NCBI GenBank assembly: GCA_045644025.1
Contig: JAZRGE010000055.1
Location: forward strand, 1-19,031
From: JAZRGE01 sp045644025
GTDB lineage: Bacteria; Bacillota; Clostridia; Oscillospirales; Acutalibacteraceae
DNA length: 19,031 nt
Direction of reading: 5' to 3'
Below, piece after piece: positions 6,099 through 14,143 of this stretch. The translations under genes were made by a program, and so were the position numbers. Each line of letters starts with the position of its first letter. The first letter of the stretch is position 1. Below the pieces are notes generated by a model that saw nothing but the letters and a program-made list of their open reading frames with translations, searched no databases and was not told where the DNA came from.

Positions 6099-6117
6099 CC
6101 CTTTTTTGAAAATTTTT

Positions 6118-6516
6118 TCAAATCTGTTTTCTGAAGCCGCTGCCAACTACTATTGCCACGTTTTTGCCATCGGTATCGCTCACGGCGATCTCATAAACAG
6201 CAACGTTTCGGCCGCTTTTTATGCACTTAGCTTCGGCAAAAAGCACGGGCGGCTTGGCGGGGGATAGATAATTGATATTTAGGTTCATAGAAACAGTTTC
6301 GGGGTGGCCTGCGTTGGCGGCCACAGCCATTGTGAAATCCGCAAGAGTGAATATGGCGCCGCCCATAACAAAATTATTGGCGTTTAGGTGCTTATCCTTG
6401 ATATCCAGGCGGCACTTTGCATAGTCTTTATCCACTTCTTCAATAACAATTCCTGTGGCTTCCAGGGCGAAATTATCTCCCTTAAAGAATTCCAGTGCAT
6501 GTGCTTTATAGTCCAT
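6118..6516 (-). CDS. PaaI/hotdog-fold thioesterase family protein
   Basis: This 132-residue protein has the single-hotdog fold of the PaaI/YbgC-like acyl-CoA thioesterases. The pattern NANNFVMGGAIFTLADF (about residues 45–61) corresponds to the active-site helix, with the N, GG and D60 positions typical of the family. VSMNLNINYL and LFAEAKCIKSGRNVAVYEI are the following beta strands. The substrate is unknown, commonly an aryl- or acyl-CoA. The frame is open to 6609, but the ATG at 6516 has a GAAGG site 8 nt upstream and the extra N-terminal residues look unrelated, so the short start is chosen. It follows the racemase gene by 13 nt and is probably cotranscribed. No convincing terminator follows before the tRNA promoter. 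Confidence 0.85.
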   Translation of the reverse strand: MDYKAHALEFFKGDNFALEATGIVIEEVDKDYAKCRLDIKDKHLNANNFVMGGAIFTLADFTMAVAANAGHPETVSMNLNINYLSPAKPPVLFAEAKCIKSGRNVAVYEIAVSDTDGKNVAIVVGSGFRKQI

Positions 6517-6529
6517 ATTGTTTGCCTTC

Positions 6530-7249
6530 TTATCTGGTAATGAGCTTAGAATACTGCAGCTTGACCGATTTATCGCACATCTCAATGCAACGCTTGGAGA
6601 TGACTTCAAGAGTATCCAAAAATCCCGGACCGAGATTATGGCTGCGCTTCACAAGAGAAAGCTCGGTGCAGCCGAGAATAATGCAATCGCATCCGTTGTC
6701 TCTTAGGTTTTGAGCAACCTGATAGAATTCGCCCATATTAGGCTCTTTGCCGGCCTTTATGTCGTTATATATCACCGACATAACCTTGGCCTGGCCATCT
6801 TCATCGGGCAGAGCATAATCAATACCGGCCTTTTCAAATTCGTTCTGGAAAAGGCGGGTGGATATGGTGCCTGTGGTGGCCATAATGCCCACCTTTTTTG
6901 CACCTTCTTCTTTTAATATCCTGGTTGTTTCGCTAAGCACGTTGATTATGGGCACGGAAACAGATTTTGCAAGATCATCGTAGAAATAATGGGCGGTGTT
7001 GCAGGGTGTGGCTATCACCGAGACGCCCATTCCATCCAGCTTTTGGGCAATCTCCACCATAGCGGGAAGGGGAGAAGGCTTAGAATTATCCAAAATATGG
7101 GCGGTGCGATCGGGGATCACGGGGAAATTATAGATTATTGAATTGATGTGTTGCTGATCTGTTGCGGCGTCGGTCATATCCGTGATAAGCTCCAGCAGAT
7201 ATACTGTAGCCATTGGGCCGAGACCGCCGATGATTCCCAGACTCTTCAT
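6530..7249 (-). CDS. Aspartate/glutamate racemase family protein, probable aspartate racemase
   Basis: A 239-residue PLP-independent racemase that interconverts L- and D-amino acids with two cysteines. Seen: GIIGGLGPMAT at the N-terminus, the first catalytic Cys in TPCNTAHYF (C83) and the second in LGCTELS (C194), the standard pair of this family. The product is most likely D-aspartate, because the gene directly follows a D-Asp-ligase-like gene, as in Enterococcus faecium, where the racemase feeds the peptidoglycan cross-bridge. Its ATG overlaps the upstream stop by one base (TGATG), and GGAG lies 10 nt before it. A TTG one codon earlier (7250–7252) is a less likely start. Glutamate as substrate cannot be excluded from sequence. 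Confidence 0.85.
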   Translation of the reverse strand: MKSLGIIGGLGPMATVYLLELITDMTDAATDQQHINSIIYNFPVIPDRTAHILDNSKPSPLPAMVEIAQKLDGMGVSVIATPCNTAHYFYDDLAKSVSVPIINVLSETTRILKEEGAKKVGIMATTGTISTRLFQNEFEKAGIDYALPDEDGQAKVMSVIYNDIKAGKEPNMGEFYQVAQNLRDNGCDCIILGCTELSLVKRSHNLGPGFLDTLEVISKRCIEMCDKSVKLQYSKLITR

Positions 7250-8481
7250 CAATTATAAACTCCTTTGTTGTTGAAATACTTTTTATAGTTGCTGATATAG
7301 ATTATCTGATTTTTAACGTATCTTAAGTAGCGCTTAATGCTGCGGTCGCCCTTGAAATAATAGGAGCCCGATACCTTACCTTCCTTAATAAGCTGCCTTG
7401 CCTGAGCCTTAATATCTTCGCTCTCCACATAATCAAAAATAATGCGAGAGGGAATAAGCTTCCAAAGCACCTTGTTGCTGCAGATGGTGAGTTCCATATC
7501 CTTCTTTTCCAGCACGTCTTCCACCAAATATTTGGCAAGATTGCAGCCCGCGGCTGTCACAAAGAAACTGCTGCGTCCCTGGCGAAGGTTCATTTCAAAC
7601 AGTTTGTATTTTCCGTCTCTCGGGTCAAGCTTTATATCGAAGTTGGAATAGCCGATATAGCCGATATCTTCCAGAAAGTTCTTAATCTGATTCATCAGCT
7701 CTTCATCCTGCGCTCCGGTGATAATGGCAGCATAGGAACCGATTCCGAAGGGGGTGTGCTCTTCCAGAATAGCGTGACCAAGGGAGATCATCTTCACCTT
7801 TTTATCTCTGCCCGAATAGCAGTTCATAACTCGCATGTTATCGTCGGCTCCGGGAATATATTCCTGTATAATAAGGGTGTCTTTATAGCTGGAACCGTAG
7901 ATGGATTTAAGAATCAAGCGGAATTCGGCTTCATCCTGCGCAATAAAGACCTTCTTCTTGTGGGGGAAGGAGCAATTCCAATAAGCCACGCTGTTGGAAG
8001 GCTTCACAATAAGTGGGTATTCCATACCCGGATCAAAGCCTTCATAGGTCTCGTAGGTGCAGGTGGTGGTTTTTGGAAAAAGGAAGCCGTGCTTTGTGCA
8101 GACTTCATAAAAACTTTCTTTGATGCTGAGCTGCATAAGAAGCTCTTCACTGATGCACTCAAATTCGTAGGTGCCGCGAAGTTTATCCTGATTGCGCACC
8201 AAGTATTTAATATAATTATCGCCGCAGGGGACAAGAAGCAGTTTTTTGCCGCTGCCTTCATATCTCTTAGCGAAGTCAAGCAAGGTCTTAACAAATATCT
8301 CGTCGTTCTCCAGCTCGGGCTCCACAACTTCAACCGAAACGATTTTGCTGTTGGTGCATACGTGGAGTACACCCTTGGCTATAGCAACCGATCTTACGCC
8401 GTATTCTTCAAAAAAAGAGCGGGCCATTCCGTAAACATTAATATCGCTGCCAAGCAGCACAGGCTGAAAATTAACCGACAT
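7249..8481 (-). CDS. ATP-grasp carboxylate-amine ligase, probable D-aspartate ligase for peptidoglycan
   Basis: A 410-residue ATP-grasp enzyme. The N-terminal PVLLGSDINVYGMARSF, the ATP-binding lysine in PLIVKPSNS, the strand LIIQEYIPG and the metal-binding LFEMNLRQGRSS follow the ATP-grasp order. The overall layout resembles the D-aspartate ligase Asl of E. faecium, which attaches the beta-carboxylate of D-Asp to the third-residue amine of the UDP-MurNAc-pentapeptide. The immediately downstream racemase gene, overlapping by one base, supports that role. The frame opens upstream at a GTG (8520), but a GAGGAAAG site just before the ATG at 8481 decides the start. Alternative: another amino-acid ligase using a racemase product. 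Family is certain, substrate inferred. Confidence 0.8.
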   Translation of the reverse strand: MSVNFQPVLLGSDINVYGMARSFFEEYGVRSVAIAKGVLHVCTNSKIVSVEVVEPELENDEIFVKTLLDFAKRYEGSGKKLLLVPCGDNYIKYLVRNQDKLRGTYEFECISEELLMQLSIKESFYEVCTKHGFLFPKTTTCTYETYEGFDPGMEYPLIVKPSNSVAYWNCSFPHKKKVFIAQDEAEFRLILKSIYGSSYKDTLIIQEYIPGADDNMRVMNCYSGRDKKVKMISLGHAILEEHTPFGIGSYAAIITGAQDEELMNQIKNFLEDIGYIGYSNFDIKLDPRDGKYKLFEMNLRQGRSSFFVTAAGCNLAKYLVEDVLEKKDMELTICSNKVLWKLIPSRIIFDYVESEDIKAQARQLIKEGKVSGSYYFKGDRSIKRYLRYVKNQIIYISNYKKYFNNKGVYN

Positions 8482-8516
8482 AATCTTTCCTCGATTCAAA
8501 TTATTTAAGCAAGCAT

Positions 8517-8547
8517 TCACTGCCGGAACATATCATTCCGGCAGTGA
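8517..8547 (-). other. 12-bp perfect hairpin between the SPFH and ligase genes
   Basis: TCACTGCCGGAA (8517–8528) and TTCCGGCAGTGA (8536–8547) pair perfectly around a 7-nt loop. No T-run follows on either strand, so it is not a standard intrinsic terminator. It may be an RNA stability or processing element that partly separates expression of the SPFH and ligase genes, or a Rho-type or atypical terminator. Confidence 0.7.
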
Positions 8548-8557
8548 TATAAACTAA

Positions 8558-9487
8558 TTATTCAGCATCGGCCTTATCGGCAACGATCTCCTTGATGCTG
8601 GCGGCAAGGCCTGCGATTCCCTGAATATCGGAGGGGATGATAAGCTTGGTGGCTCGGCCGTCTGCCACTTTCTGCAGAGCTTCATAGCTCTTAAGCACAA
8701 GCACGTTCTGATCGGGGGTGTGCTCGTTCAACTTTTCAATACCAAGAGCCGTGGCTTCCTGCACCTTAAGAATAGCCTCTGCCTTACCTTCGGCTTCGCG
8801 GATAGCGGCTTCTTTAAGGGCTTCGGCGCGAAGAATTGTGGATTGTTTTTCGGCCTCGGCTGTGAGAATAAGGCTTTCCTTCTGGCCTTCTGCCACAAGA
8901 ATAGCGGCGCGCTTCTCACCTTCGGCGCGAAGGATCTGCTCGCGGCGCTCACGCTCAGCCTTCATCTGCTTTTCCATAGCATCCTGGATCTCTCTGGGAG
9001 GCAGGATGTTCTTAAGCTCAACACGGTTTACTTTAATGCCCCAGGGATCGGTGGCTTCGTCGAGTATAACGCGGAGCTTGGAGTTGATGATATCGCGGGA
9101 AGTGAGAGTCTGGTCCAGCTCCAACTCACCGATAATATTACGGAGAGTGGTGGCTGTGAGCACTTCAATAGCCTGCATAGGCCTTTCAACACCATAGGTG
9201 TAGAGCTTGGGGTCGGTGATCTGGAAATAAACAACGGTGTCTATCTGCATTGTAACGTTATCCTTGGTGATAACGGGCTGGGGAGGGAAATCCACAACCT
9301 GCTCTTTAAGGGAAATGCGATTTACAACCTTATCAATAAAAGGAATCTTCACGTGGAGACCGGTCTTCCAAGTGGAGTGATATGCGCCCAAACGCTCGAT
9401 CACAGAGGCGTAGGCCTGGGGGATAACACGAATATTGCTGATGATGAGAAGAGCAATAAGACCTAATACAATAAAAATGATTTCCAT
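8558..9487 (-). CDS. SPFH/Band 7/PHB domain membrane protein (stomatin/QmcA-like)
   Basis: A 309-residue membrane-anchored scaffold of the stomatin/prohibitin superfamily, expected to form large cage-like oligomers in membrane microdomains. Seen: an N-terminal membrane segment (about residues 2–18), the Band 7 domain (about 20–180, with RLGAYHSTWKTGLHVKIPF, VVDFPPQPVITKDNV and NRVELKNILPP), then a long alanine/glutamate-rich helical region with repeated AEG/AEA motifs (about 180–245) and a short C-terminal domain. It lies 20 nt downstream of nfeD. SPFH and NfeD proteins are commonly encoded together and interact. AAAGG precedes the ATG. The length is typical. Confidence 0.93.
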   Translation of the reverse strand: MEIIFIVLGLIALLIISNIRVIPQAYASVIERLGAYHSTWKTGLHVKIPFIDKVVNRISLKEQVVDFPPQPVITKDNVTMQIDTVVYFQITDPKLYTYGVERPMQAIEVLTATTLRNIIGELELDQTLTSRDIINSKLRVILDEATDPWGIKVNRVELKNILPPREIQDAMEKQMKAERERREQILRAEGEKRAAILVAEGQKESLILTAEAEKQSTILRAEALKEAAIREAEGKAEAILKVQEATALGIEKLNEHTPDQNVLVLKSYEALQKVADGRATKLIIPSDIQGIAGLAASIKEIVADKADAE

Positions 9488-9507
9488 AATGATTATCCTT
9501 TCAAAAA

Positions 9508-9939
9508 TTATTTATCTTCGGCTAAAGCCACAATAAGCTTCACACCGGAAATTGCTTTGATAATAACCTTTTCACCCTCGGCTATAGCACATCCGTTCTC
9601 GGATTGGGCGCTCCATATCTGGCCGGAAACTTTTGTGAGACCTGTGGCTTCGATATTATCGATAGCCTGGGTTACGATGGCTACCTGGCCGATGAGCGCA
9701 TCGGTGTTGGTGGGCACCAATTTTGGCTGAATATGCTTTTTATAAAGAGGACGGGTGATAAATACCAGCGCCACGGACGACACAACAAAGACTGTTATCT
9801 GGATCCACAGATCGGCATTAAGGGATGCGCACAGCAGAGAGAGCAGGGCACCTACGCAAAACCAAAGGGACACAAGTTGGGGTGTGGCAAGCTCGATTAC
9901 AGCGGATGCTACCGCTAAACACAGCCAAAAATACACCAT
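9508..9939 (-). CDS. NfeD family membrane protein
   Basis: A 143-residue short (NfeD1b-type) protein: hydrophobic segments over about residues 1–70 (VYFWLCLAVASAVIELA; LWFCVGALLSLLCA; WIQITVFVVSSVALVFITR) followed by a C-terminal OB-fold domain with the typical ALIGQVAIVTQ and GEKVIIKAI. Such proteins pair with SPFH proteins, here the next gene, and are thought to help assemble or retain them in the membrane. The ATG at 9939 has AAGGAG at the right distance. A GTG three codons earlier would overlap that site and is rejected. The gene starts 31 nt after ychF and is probably in the same transcript. Confidence 0.9.
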   Translation of the reverse strand: MVYFWLCLAVASAVIELATPQLVSLWFCVGALLSLLCASLNADLWIQITVFVVSSVALVFITRPLYKKHIQPKLVPTNTDALIGQVAIVTQAIDNIEATGLTKVSGQIWSAQSENGCAIAEGEKVIIKAISGVKLIVALAEDK

Positions 9940-9970
9940 ATTTATCACTCCTTGAATTGATTTTTATGCA

Positions 9971-11065
9971 TTAAACGTTGAAACGGAAAAGGATGATATC
10001 TCCGTCTTTCACTATATATTCTTTACCTTCGCTTCGCACAAGACCTTTTTCCTTGGCGGCAGTCATCGAGCCGCAGGCTACAAGATCATCAAAGGCAATT
10101 ACTTCGGCACGGATAAAACCACGCTCAAAATCGGAATGTATCTTTCCTGCGGCGGCAGGAGCTTTGGTGCCGCGGCGGATAGTCCATGCGCGGCATTCAT
10201 CCTTTCCTGCGGTGAGATAGGATATAAGGCCCAGCAGGCGATAGCAGGAAACGATAAGCCTATCAAGGCCCGAACTTTCCAGACCCATTTCGGAAAGGAA
10301 AAGCTCTTTTTCTTCTTTTTCCATTCCGGATATCTCGGCTTCAATCTCGGCGCAAACGGGGAGTATCTCCGCACCTTCGGCATCGGCAATGGATTTTACA
10401 GCACTATAGAAAGCGTTGTTCTCAATGCCGCCGGTGAAATCGTCTTCGTTCACGTTGCAGGCGTAGATAACAGGCTTTGTTGTGAGCAATTCCACGGTGG
10501 AAAGGATCTTGGCCTCATCTTCATCACACTCAATGGAACGTGCAGGCAGGCCCTTATCTAAGGTTGCCCTAACTTTCTCCAGAAAATCCACTTCCTTCTG
10601 GAGAGACTTATCGCCTTTTAAGGCCTTCTTGGTGCGATCTATCCTGCGGTCTATCATCTCCATATCGGAGAATATAAGCTCAAGATTGATGGTTTCAATA
10701 TCCCTGGCGGGATTCACCGAGCCATCAACATGGACTATATTAGTGTTTTCAAAGCAGCGCACCACGTGAACGATAGCATCCACTTCGCGGATGTGGGAAA
10801 GGAATTTGTTGCCAAGGCCTTCGCCCTTGCTGGCGCCTTTAACAAGACCTGCTATATCAACGAATTCAATAACAGCAGGAGTATTCTTCTTGGATTCATA
10901 CATATCGGCCAGAAAATCCACTCTGCTATCGGGAACCGTGACGATACCCACGTTGGGATCAATGGTGCAGAAGGGATAGTTGGCAGACTGCGCGCCGCCG
11001 TTTGTCAGCGCATTAAAGAGGGTGGATTTGCCAACGTTGGGCAAACCGACGATACCGAGTTTCAT
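9971..11065 (-). CDS. ychF: Redox-regulated ATPase YchF (Obg family)
   Basis: A 364-residue universally conserved P-loop protein that binds ribosomes and hydrolyses ATP rather than GTP. Seen: G1 GLPNVGKS (7–14), the G3 motif DIAG (70–73), the NVNE motif (204–207) that replaces NKxD and explains the ATP preference, and a C-terminal TGS domain (about 280–363) containing GRAWTIRRGTKAP-like sequence (here ECRAWTIRRGTKAP) and DGDIILFRFNV. Length is standard. The start is supported by AAGGAG and by a consensus promoter upstream. It is the first gene of the - strand run, and transcription probably continues into nfeD. Confidence 0.97.
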   Translation of the reverse strand: MKLGIVGLPNVGKSTLFNALTNGGAQSANYPFCTIDPNVGIVTVPDSRVDFLADMYESKKNTPAVIEFVDIAGLVKGASKGEGLGNKFLSHIREVDAIVHVVRCFENTNIVHVDGSVNPARDIETINLELIFSDMEMIDRRIDRTKKALKGDKSLQKEVDFLEKVRATLDKGLPARSIECDEDEAKILSTVELLTTKPVIYACNVNEDDFTGGIENNAFYSAVKSIADAEGAEILPVCAEIEAEISGMEKEEKELFLSEMGLESSGLDRLIVSCYRLLGLISYLTAGKDECRAWTIRRGTKAPAAAGKIHSDFERGFIRAEVIAFDDLVACGSMTAAKEKGLVRSEGKEYIVKDGDIILFRFNV

Positions 11066-11099
11066 TGCGTTTTCTCCTTAGAGATTATTATTTTATTTA

Positions 11100-11128
11100 A
11101 TTATATATCCTTTCATCCATTATGTCAA
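11100..11128 (-). promoter_or_regulatory. Promoter of ychF
   Basis: On the - strand, a perfect consensus TTGACA (11123–11128) and a perfect TATAAT (11100–11105) are separated by exactly 17 bp, predicting a start near 11093 and a leader of about 28 nt. This is expected to be a strong housekeeping sigma-factor promoter. It is divergent from the hprK promoter 70 bp away. Confidence 0.88.
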
Positions 11129-11172
11129 AGCAATTATAGCAAAATAAATCGAAAAAAAGTAAATAAAACACT

Positions 11173-11200
11173 TTGAAATTGAAAAGTTTTGTTGTATAAT
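11173..11200 (+). promoter_or_regulatory. Promoter of the hprK cluster
   Basis: TTGAAA (11173–11178) and a perfect TATAAT (11195–11200) are separated by 16 bp (17 bp if the -35 is read as TTTGAA at 11172), with a TGT just before the -10. It lies about 45 nt before the hprK start and is the only strong promoter I see ahead of the + strand cluster. Confidence 0.75.
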
Positions 11201-11246
11201 AGACGAGATAAAATGGACTGATTATGTGGAAAGGCAGGTTTTGATT

Positions 11247-12206
11247 ATGAAAACACCTTATTCAGTGGAATTGCAGAAGATAATTTCGGAGTTCAAATTG
11301 GAATCTATCGAGATGCCCGATGATCCGAAAAATATCTATGTCCAGAATTGCGATATTAACCGTCCGGGCTTGGAATTGGGCGGATATTATGAGTATTATG
11401 ATCCCGATCGTATCCAGATCTTCGGTATGAGTGAAATGAGCTATCTTGCCCAGTTTTCTCCCGAGGAATACGGCGAGAAGATAGAGCGCTTTTTTGCCAC
11501 CAACCCCGTAGCTGTGATAGTTGCAAGAGATCTGGAGATCCCCGAAAAGATGAAGGAAGAAGCAAGGAAGAACAGAGTGCCGCTTTTAAGGGTGCAATCC
11601 ACCACGTCGGCCTTCGTTTCCGCCCTTATTTCTCACCTTAACGTTCAGTTGGCTCCCCGAATCACCCGTCACGGTGTTTTGGTTGAAGTTTATGGCGAAG
11701 GTATACTTCTTTTAGGCGAGAGCGGAGTAGGTAAGAGTGAAACCGCTATTGAGCTTGTAAAACGCGGACATCGTCTGATTGCCGATGATGCCGTTGAGAT
11801 CCGTCGCGTTTCGGATAAGTCTCTTGTGGGCACATCTCCCGAAAACATTCGTCATTTTATAGAGCTTAGGGGAATAGGAATAATTAATGCCCAGCGTATA
11901 TTCGGTGCAGGTGCTGTTAAGCCCACGGTTAAGATTGATATGGTGATCAATCTTGAGCAATGGGTGAGCGGTAAGGTGTACGATAGAATGGGCCTGGACG
12001 AAGAGACTACCAACATTCTGGGTCTGGACATCCGTTCCAGCACGATTCCCGTAAAACCTGGCCGAAATCTGGCAATTATCATAGAAGTTGCCGCTATCAA
12101 CAACCGCCAGAAGAGAATGGGCTACAACGCCGCAGAAGAGCTTTTAGAGAAGCTGGGAATGACAGATCCTTCTGCCCAGAATAATAATTTCGATAAATTC
12201 TATTGA
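11247..12206 (+). CDS. hprK: HPr kinase/phosphorylase
   Basis: A 319-residue bifunctional enzyme that phosphorylates or dephosphorylates Ser46 of HPr in response to metabolites, the central switch of carbon catabolite control in Bacillota. Seen: an N-terminal regulatory domain (1–130), TRHGVLVEV with H142, P-loop GESGVGKS (157–164), ADDAVEI (179–185) and the family signature RHFIELRGIGIINAQRIFG (about 210–228). An earlier GTG (11226) is in frame, but the ATG at 11247 is better spaced from the AGG-rich site and gives the standard length. The ROK kinase gene follows after 22 nt, so sugar-phosphate sensing and sugar phosphorylation are cotranscribed. Confidence 0.96.
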   Translation: MKTPYSVELQKIISEFKLESIEMPDDPKNIYVQNCDINRPGLELGGYYEYYDPDRIQIFGMSEMSYLAQFSPEEYGEKIERFFATNPVAVIVARDLEIPEKMKEEARKNRVPLLRVQSTTSAFVSALISHLNVQLAPRITRHGVLVEVYGEGILLLGESGVGKSETAIELVKRGHRLIADDAVEIRRVSDKSLVGTSPENIRHFIELRGIGIINAQRIFGAGAVKPTVKIDMVINLEQWVSGKVYDRMGLDEETTNILGLDIRSSTIPVKPGRNLAIIIEVAAINNRQKRMGYNAAEELLEKLGMTDPSAQNNNFDKFY

Positions 12207-12228
12207 TTTACCAACGGAGGTAAGGTTT

Positions 12229-13182
12229 ATGTTCTATGCCGGAATAGATCTTGGCGGCACGAATATCGTTGCCGGTGTGCTCGATGATAATTACAACATC
12301 ATTGCCAAAGATAGGATCAAAACAGCTCTTCCAAGGCCTGCGGAAGCTATTATAGACGATATGGCCAAGGCTATGCGCAATGCTATTTCCAAAGCAGGGC
12401 TCACGTTGGCCGATGTTGATTGCATCGGTGTGGGCTGCCCGGGTTCTATGGATCTTGTGAACGGCCTTGTTACATATTCCAACAATCTTGAATGGTGGAA
12501 TGTGCCCTTGGTGCAGATGCTTTCCGATAGATTGGATGGCAAGCGTGTTCTTATAGATAACGATGCCAACGCAGCAGCTTTGGGCGAGCTTAAAGCAGGC
12601 TGCGGCAGGGGGAAGGGCAGCATTGTGGCTATCACTCTGGGCACAGGTGTTGGCGGCGGTGTTATCTTTGATGGCAGAATTCTTTCGGGAGCCAATGGCG
12701 CCGGCGGAGAACTTGGGCATACTGTTACAGTGATGGACGGTGAAAAATGCACCTGCGGCCGCAACGGCTGCTATGAAGCTTATGCTTCGGCCACCGCGCT
12801 TATCCGCCAGACTAAAGAAGCCATGAAGGCCGATCCTTCCAGCAAAATGTGGGAAATCGCGGGCGATATTGATAAGGTGAATGGCCTCACCGCCTTTGAG
12901 GCAATGCGAGCAGGGGATGAAAGCGGCAAAAAGGTTGTGGATAGATATATCTACTACATTGCCTGCGGAATCACTAATTTCATAAATATTTTCCAGCCCG
13001 AGGTGCTTTGCCTGGGCGGTGGTGTGTGCAATGAAGGAGATAATCTTTTGTTGCCGCTTAAAGCCATAGTGGAACAGGAAAGATACAGCAAGATAAGCAA
13101 CGTGCAGACTGAACTTAAGATTGCCCAGCTCGGCAACGATGCAGGTATTATCGGCGCAGCTCTACTTTCCACAATGGCCTAA
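12229..13182 (+). CDS. ROK family glucokinase
   Basis: A 317-residue sugar kinase of the ROK family that uses ATP to make glucose-6-phosphate or a related hexose phosphate. Seen: phosphate-binding DLGGTN near residue 7, the catalytic-base region DNDANAAALGE, adenosine-site GTGVGGGV, and the ROK zinc site from GELGH (H164) with the CTCGRNGC cluster (C174, C176, C181). An EAYAS motif typical of bacterial glucokinases follows. There is no N-terminal helix-turn-helix, so it is an enzyme rather than a ROK repressor. A strong GGAGG site precedes the ATG. Glucose is the likely substrate, but other hexoses are possible. Confidence 0.9.
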   Translation: MFYAGIDLGGTNIVAGVLDDNYNIIAKDRIKTALPRPAEAIIDDMAKAMRNAISKAGLTLADVDCIGVGCPGSMDLVNGLVTYSNNLEWWNVPLVQMLSDRLDGKRVLIDNDANAAALGELKAGCGRGKGSIVAITLGTGVGGGVIFDGRILSGANGAGGELGHTVTVMDGEKCTCGRNGCYEAYASATALIRQTKEAMKADPSSKMWEIAGDIDKVNGLTAFEAMRAGDESGKKVVDRYIYYIACGITNFINIFQPEVLCLGGGVCNEGDNLLLPLKAIVEQERYSKISNVQTELKIAQLGNDAGIIGAALLSTMA

Positions 13183-13210
13183 ACGTAAATTTTATTTTTG
13201 GGGTGAAACA

Positions 13211-14125
13211 ATGAGAGACTACTCTTCGGTGATATCTCTTTTGAGTGATGCCGGTTGCGTTTGCAAGGAAAAGGCTTTGATGGCTGATTACACCAGCTTT
13301 AATATAGGCGGGCCTGCCGATATTCTTCTGAACACTCCCAATTTAGATTCTCTTAAAGCCGCTCTCAGGATACTTAAAGAGAATGATGTGCCTGTGTTTA
13401 TTTTGGGCAACGGAAGTAATCTTCTGGTTTCCGATTTAGGTATAGAGGGCGCTGTTATAAGGATGACGGGAGATTTCACCGCCTGCAAGCTGATAGGTGA
13501 TACAGATATCGAATGCGGAGCTGGCGCAAAATTGGCTGCTCTCTGCAGTTTTGCATTGGATAAATCGCTCACGGGTATGGAGTTTGCCTGGGGTATCCCC
13601 GGCACGGTGGGCGGCGCGGCCTATATGAACGCCGGTGCCTACGCTTCCGTGATGAGCAACGTGGTTGTTCTTTGCCGCCATATTGATATGGATGGCAATG
13701 AGGGCGAATACACAATAGATCAGCTCGGCTACGATTACCGTAAGAGCAATTATATGGGTGATGATAAAATAATCACAAGCATTTCGCTCCGTTTGGCTCC
13801 GGGCTCTCCCAAGGCAATAAAGGCCAGAATGGATGAGCTTATGAACCTTAGAAAGACTAAGCAACCCCTTGAATATCCCAGCGCAGGCAGTGTGTTCAAA
13901 AGGCCTGTGGGATATTATGCAGGTGCTCTTGTTGATGAATGCGGTCTTAGGGGCAAAAGGGTAGGCGGCGCGATGGTGAGCGAAAAACACGCCGGCTTTA
14001 TTGTGAATGTGGGTGGAGCCACCTGCAGCGACGTGCTGCAACTTGTGGAAGAAATCCGCGAAGAAGTCTTCCGCCGCAAAGGCGTGAAATTAGAGACCGA
14101 AATCAAGGCGGTAGGAAGGCTCTGA
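13211..14125 (+). CDS. murB: UDP-N-acetylenolpyruvoylglucosamine reductase
   Basis: A 304-residue FAD enzyme that reduces UDP-GlcNAc-enolpyruvate to UDP-MurNAc with NADPH in peptidoglycan synthesis. Seen: the FAD-binding block YTSFNIGGPAD and LGNGSNLLVSD (about 28–75), GIPGTVGGAAYMNAGAY, the proton-donating serine in PSAGSVFKRP (S227), HAGFIVN and the terminal Glu in ETEIKAVG. It is a short type II MurB, usual for Bacillota. The frame stays open 90 nt upstream inside the ROK gene, but the ATG at 13211 with a GGGGTG site and the normal family N-terminus is preferred. whiA follows after 18 nt, where other Firmicutes often have rapZ and yvcK. Confidence 0.95.
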   Translation: MRDYSSVISLLSDAGCVCKEKALMADYTSFNIGGPADILLNTPNLDSLKAALRILKENDVPVFILGNGSNLLVSDLGIEGAVIRMTGDFTACKLIGDTDIECGAGAKLAALCSFALDKSLTGMEFAWGIPGTVGGAAYMNAGAYASVMSNVVVLCRHIDMDGNEGEYTIDQLGYDYRKSNYMGDDKIITSISLRLAPGSPKAIKARMDELMNLRKTKQPLEYPSAGSVFKRPVGYYAGALVDECGLRGKRVGGAMVSEKHAGFIVNVGGATCSDVLQLVEEIREEVFRRKGVKLETEIKAVGRL

Positions 14126-14143
14126 TGATAGGAGTATAACTAT

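Noticed and set aside
6118..6609. 163-aa version of the thioesterase
   Set aside because: The extra N-terminal 31 residues overlap the racemase coding end and do not resemble the hotdog family. The ATG at 6516 has a proper ribosome-binding site.
7756..8508. Long + strand ORF (250 codons) opposite the ligase gene
   Set aside because: The - strand frame encodes a clear ATP-grasp enzyme. The + strand product has no family features and no Shine-Dalgarno.
8720..9466. Long + strand ORF (248 codons) opposite the SPFH gene
   Set aside because: Shadow of the strongly conserved Band 7 protein. The repetitive A/E-rich coding region keeps the complementary frame open.
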